DNA from: Apostichopus japonicus
Taxonomy: Eukaryota; Echinodermata; Holothuroidea; Aspidochirotida; Stichopodidae
Direction of reading: 5' to 3'
NCBI RefSeq assembly: GCF_037975245.1
Contig: NC_092563.1
Location: 11,251,001 to 11,315,000, forward strand
Length of the DNA: 64,000 bases
Of the stretch, positions 61,655-64,000 are shown one piece after another. The position numbers and the translations under genes were made by a program. Within the stretch, counting starts at the first letter, position 1, and the number at the start of each line of letters is the position of its first letter. The notes below the pieces were generated by a model. It saw only the letters and a program-made list of their open reading frames with translations, did not search any database and had not been told where the DNA came from.

Positions 61655-64000
61655 TCAATCGAATGTGCGGTACCGGTAAAATGAATGTGCGGTACCGATC
61701 GATCGAATGTGCGGTACCGATCAATCGAATGTTCGGTACCGATCAATCGAATGTGCGGTACCGATAAATCGAATGTGCGGTACCGATCAATCGAATCTGC
61801 GGTACCGAACATTCGAATGTGCCGTACCGAACTCTCGGATGTGCAGTACCGATCAATCGAATGTGCGGTACCGGTAATATGAATGTGCGGTACCGATCGA
61901 TCGAATGTAAGGTACAGATCAATCGAATGTTCGGTACCGATCAATCGAATGTGCGGTACCGATAAATCGAATGTGCGGTACCGATCAATCGAATGTGCGG
62001 TACCGATCAATCGAAAGTGTGGTACTGATCAATCGAATGTGCGGTACCGATCAATCGAATGTGCGGTACCGATAAATCGAATGTGCGGTACCGATTAATC
62101 GAATGTTCGGTACCGATCAATCAAATGTGCGGTACCGATAAATCGAATGTTCAGTACCGATAAAATGAATGTGCGGAACCGATTAATGGAATGTGCGGTA
62201 CTGATCAATCGAATATGCGGTATTGGTCAATCGAATGTTCGGTACCGATCAATCTAATGTACGGTCCTGATCAATCGAATGTGCGGTACTAATCAATAGA
62301 ATATGCGGTACCGATCAATCGAATGTGCGGTACCGATCGATCGAATGTGCGGTACCGATCAATCGAATGTGCGGTACCGAACAATCGATTATCCGGAACC
62401 GAAAAAAATGAATGTGCGGTACCGATCAATCGAATGTGCGATACCGAAAAATCGAATCTCCGGTTCCGATAAAATTGATGTGCGGTACCGATCGATCGAA
62501 TATGCGGTACCGATATATCGAATGTGCGGTACCGATTAATCGAACGTTCGGTAACTATCAATCGAATGTCCGATAACGATCAATCGAATGTTCGGTACCG
62601 ATCAATCGAATGTGCGATACCGAAAAATCGAATGTGCGGTACCGATCAATCGAATGTGCGGTACCGAACATTCGAATGTGCCGTACCGAACTCTCGGATG
62701 TGCGGTACCGATCAATCGAATGTGCGGTACCGGTAAAATGAATGTGCGGTACCGATCAATCGAATGGGCGGTACCGATCAATCGAATGTTCGGTACCGAT
62801 AAATCGAATGTGCGGTACCGATCAATCGAATGTGCGGTACCGATAATTCGAATGTTCGGTACCGATCAATCGAATGTGCGGTACCGATCAATCGAATTTG
62901 CGGTACCGATCAATCGAATGTGCGGTACCGATCGATCGAATGTGCGGTACAGATTAATCGAATGTTCGGTACCGATCAATCGAATGTAAGGTACCGATAA
63001 ATCGAATGTGCGATACCGAAAAATCGAATGTACGGTACCGATCAATCGAATGTGCGGTACCGAACATTCGAATGTGCCGTACCGAACTCTCGGATGTGCA
63101 GTACCGATCAATCGAATGTGCGGTACCGGTAAAATGAATGTGCGGTACCGATCGATCGAATGTAAGGTACCGATCAATCGAATGTTCGGTACCGATCAAT
63201 CGAATGTGCGGTACCGATAAATCGAATGTGCGGTACCGATCAATCGAATCTGCGGTACCGAACATTCGAATGTGCCGTACCGAACTCTCGGATGTGCAGT
63301 ACCGATCAATCGAATGTGCGGTACCGGTAATATGAATGTGCGGTACCGATCGATCGAATGTAAGGTACAGATCAATCGAATGTTCGGTACCGATCAATCG
63401 AATGTGCGGTACCGATAAATCGAATGTGCGGTACCGATCAATCGAATGTGCGGTACCGATCAATCGAAAGTGTGGTACTGATCAATCGAATGTGCGGTAC
63501 CGATCAATCGAATGTGCGGTACCGATAAATCGAATGTGCGGTACCGATTAATCGAATGTTCGGTACCGATCAATCAAATGTGCGGTACCGATAAATCGAA
63601 TGTTCAGTACCGATAAAATGAATGTGCGGAACCGATTAATGGAATGTGCGGTACTGATCAATCGAATATGCGGTATTGATCAATCGAATGTTCGGTACCG
63701 ATCAATCTAATGTACGGTCCTGATCAATCGAATGTGCGGTACCAATCAATCGAATATGCGGTACCGATCAATCGAATGTGCGGTAAAGATCGATCGAATG
63801 TGCGGTACCGATCAATCGAATGTGCGGTACCGAACAATCGAGTATCCGGAACCGAAAAAAAATGAATGTGCGGTACCGATCAATCGAATGTGCGATACCG
63901 AAAAATCGAATCTCCGGTTCCGATAAAATTGATGTGCGGTACCGATCGATCGAATATGCGGTACCGATATATCGAATGTGCGGTACCGATCAATCGAACG
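61655..64000 (+). repeat. 3,350-bp HOR unit, copy 2, cut by window end
   Basis: It matches copy 1 for all 2,346 bp visible. I saw few differences: 62,446 G against 59,096 A, and GATCAATCG at about 63,171 against GATAATTCG at 59,821. The unit should continue for about 1.0 kb beyond the window. Confidence 0.86.

Larger units (their letters stand above)
1..64000 (+). repeat. 22-bp satellite array filling the window
   Basis: The sequence is a continuous head-to-tail array of a 22-bp monomer, CGGTACCGATCAATCGAATG plus T and G, about 2,900 copies. No stretch departs from this period for more than a few bases, apart from monomers shortened to 10-15 bp or lengthened by a base or two. All copies are in one orientation. 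Each monomer carries the 8-bp palindrome CGGTACCG, three CpGs, one GATC and one TCGA. The consensus is 11 of 22 G+C. Variants cluster at the central GATCAATCG and at the bases just before the palindrome. The array has no visible end at either side. A centromeric or heterochromatic role is inferred from structure only; the sequence does not prove it. I do not recognise the monomer as a named satellite. Confidence 0.98.
1..64000. other. No gene, RNA gene or mobile element found
   Basis: All open frames on both strands translate to the same 22-residue periodic peptide (beginning MCGTDQSNVRYRSI on the plus strand) or its antisense counterpart (MIGTAHSIDRYRTFD). The longest, 328 codons at 21,684-22,670 and 28,516-29,502, are two copies of one satellite segment. 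There is no change in composition, no ribosome or splice context, no domain and no terminal inverted repeat or target-site duplication anywhere. Every stretch of more than 300 bases is satellite. Confidence 0.95.
49785..64000 (+). repeat. Satellite domain 6 (nested HORs)
   Basis: Segments of 1.0 to 3.4 kb are repeated at 3,042, 3,350, 3,462, 1,037/1,059, 1,453 and 308 bp. Marker variants are GAACATTCG, GAACTCTCGG, GTGCAGTACC, GGTAATATG or GGTAAAATG, GTAAGGTAC and GTTCGATCG. The array continues past the right edge. Confidence 0.83.

Noticed and set aside
1-64000. CRISPR array
   Set aside because: The short direct repeats are contiguous, with no unique spacers between them and no cas genes. 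Variation between units is point-like and shared, not spacer-like.
1-64000. Repetitive protein gene such as silk, antifreeze or ice-nucleation type
   Set aside because: The 22-bp period is not a multiple of three and single-base indels are frequent, so no reading frame is maintained over the array.
1-64000. CENP-B box
   Set aside because: On the minus strand the monomer reads ATTCGATTGATCGGTACC. It resembles the box core TTCG-NNNN-A-NN-CGGG, but the last spacer is one base short and CGGG is CGGT. The match is too weak to claim.
1-64000. Telomeric repeat
   Set aside because: The unit is 22 bp with no G-rich strand, and its divergent HOR structure is unlike telomerase-made repeats.
1-64000. 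Inverted segment within the array
   Set aside because: I looked for the reverse-complement monomer on the plus strand and found none; every unit runs the same way.

Overview
The whole window is one tandem-repeat (satellite DNA) array with no gene. The unit is 22 bp: the 20 bases CGGTACCGATCAATCGAATG followed by T and G. It repeats head to tail from the first base to the last, about 2,900 copies, always in the same orientation. I found no unique sequence, transposon, RNA gene, CRISPR array or credible protein-coding gene. Both ends lie inside the array. This is what a eukaryotic centromeric, pericentromeric or other heterochromatic satellite looks like. The organism cannot be named from the sequence: each monomer keeps three CpGs and is about half G+C, and there is no gene or mobile element to place it.

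The information lies in how monomer variants are ordered. Recurrent variants change the middle of the unit (GATCAATCG to GATAAATCG, GAACAATCG, GATCGATCG, GATTAATCG, GATATATCG, GATAAAATG, or an A-tract) or the bases before the palindrome (GTGCGG to GTTCGG, GTGCGA, GTGCAG, GTAAGG). Strings of variants recur as blocks, so the array is built of higher-order repeats (HORs). Layout: (1) 1-10,935, HORs of 1.32-1.34 kb and 1,643 bp inside a longer 6.56-kb repeat; (2) 10,936-17,176, two copies of a 3.12-kb unit; (3) 17,177-32,680, a 6,832-bp HOR with nested 772, 942, 569 and 787-bp duplications; (4) 32,681-37,680, an older-looking mosaic with 1,270- and 1,030-bp repeats; (5) 37,681-49,784, a 6.8-7.3-kb HOR whose copies differ mostly by whole monomers; (6) 49,785-64,000, nested 3,042, 3,350, 1,453, 1,037/1,059 and 308-bp repeats that run off the right edge.

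The A-tract monomer (A6 to A11 in place of the centre) sits in a conserved multi-monomer cassette that recurs about once per kilobase, roughly 60 times. Some HOR copies are almost identical: two 5.1-kb stretches 6,832 bp apart show only four substitutions by my reading. This points to recent amplification or conversion by unequal exchange. Long open reading frames exist only because the consensus has no stop codon in any forward frame; I treat all of them as spurious. HOR boundaries below were read by eye and are good to about one monomer.
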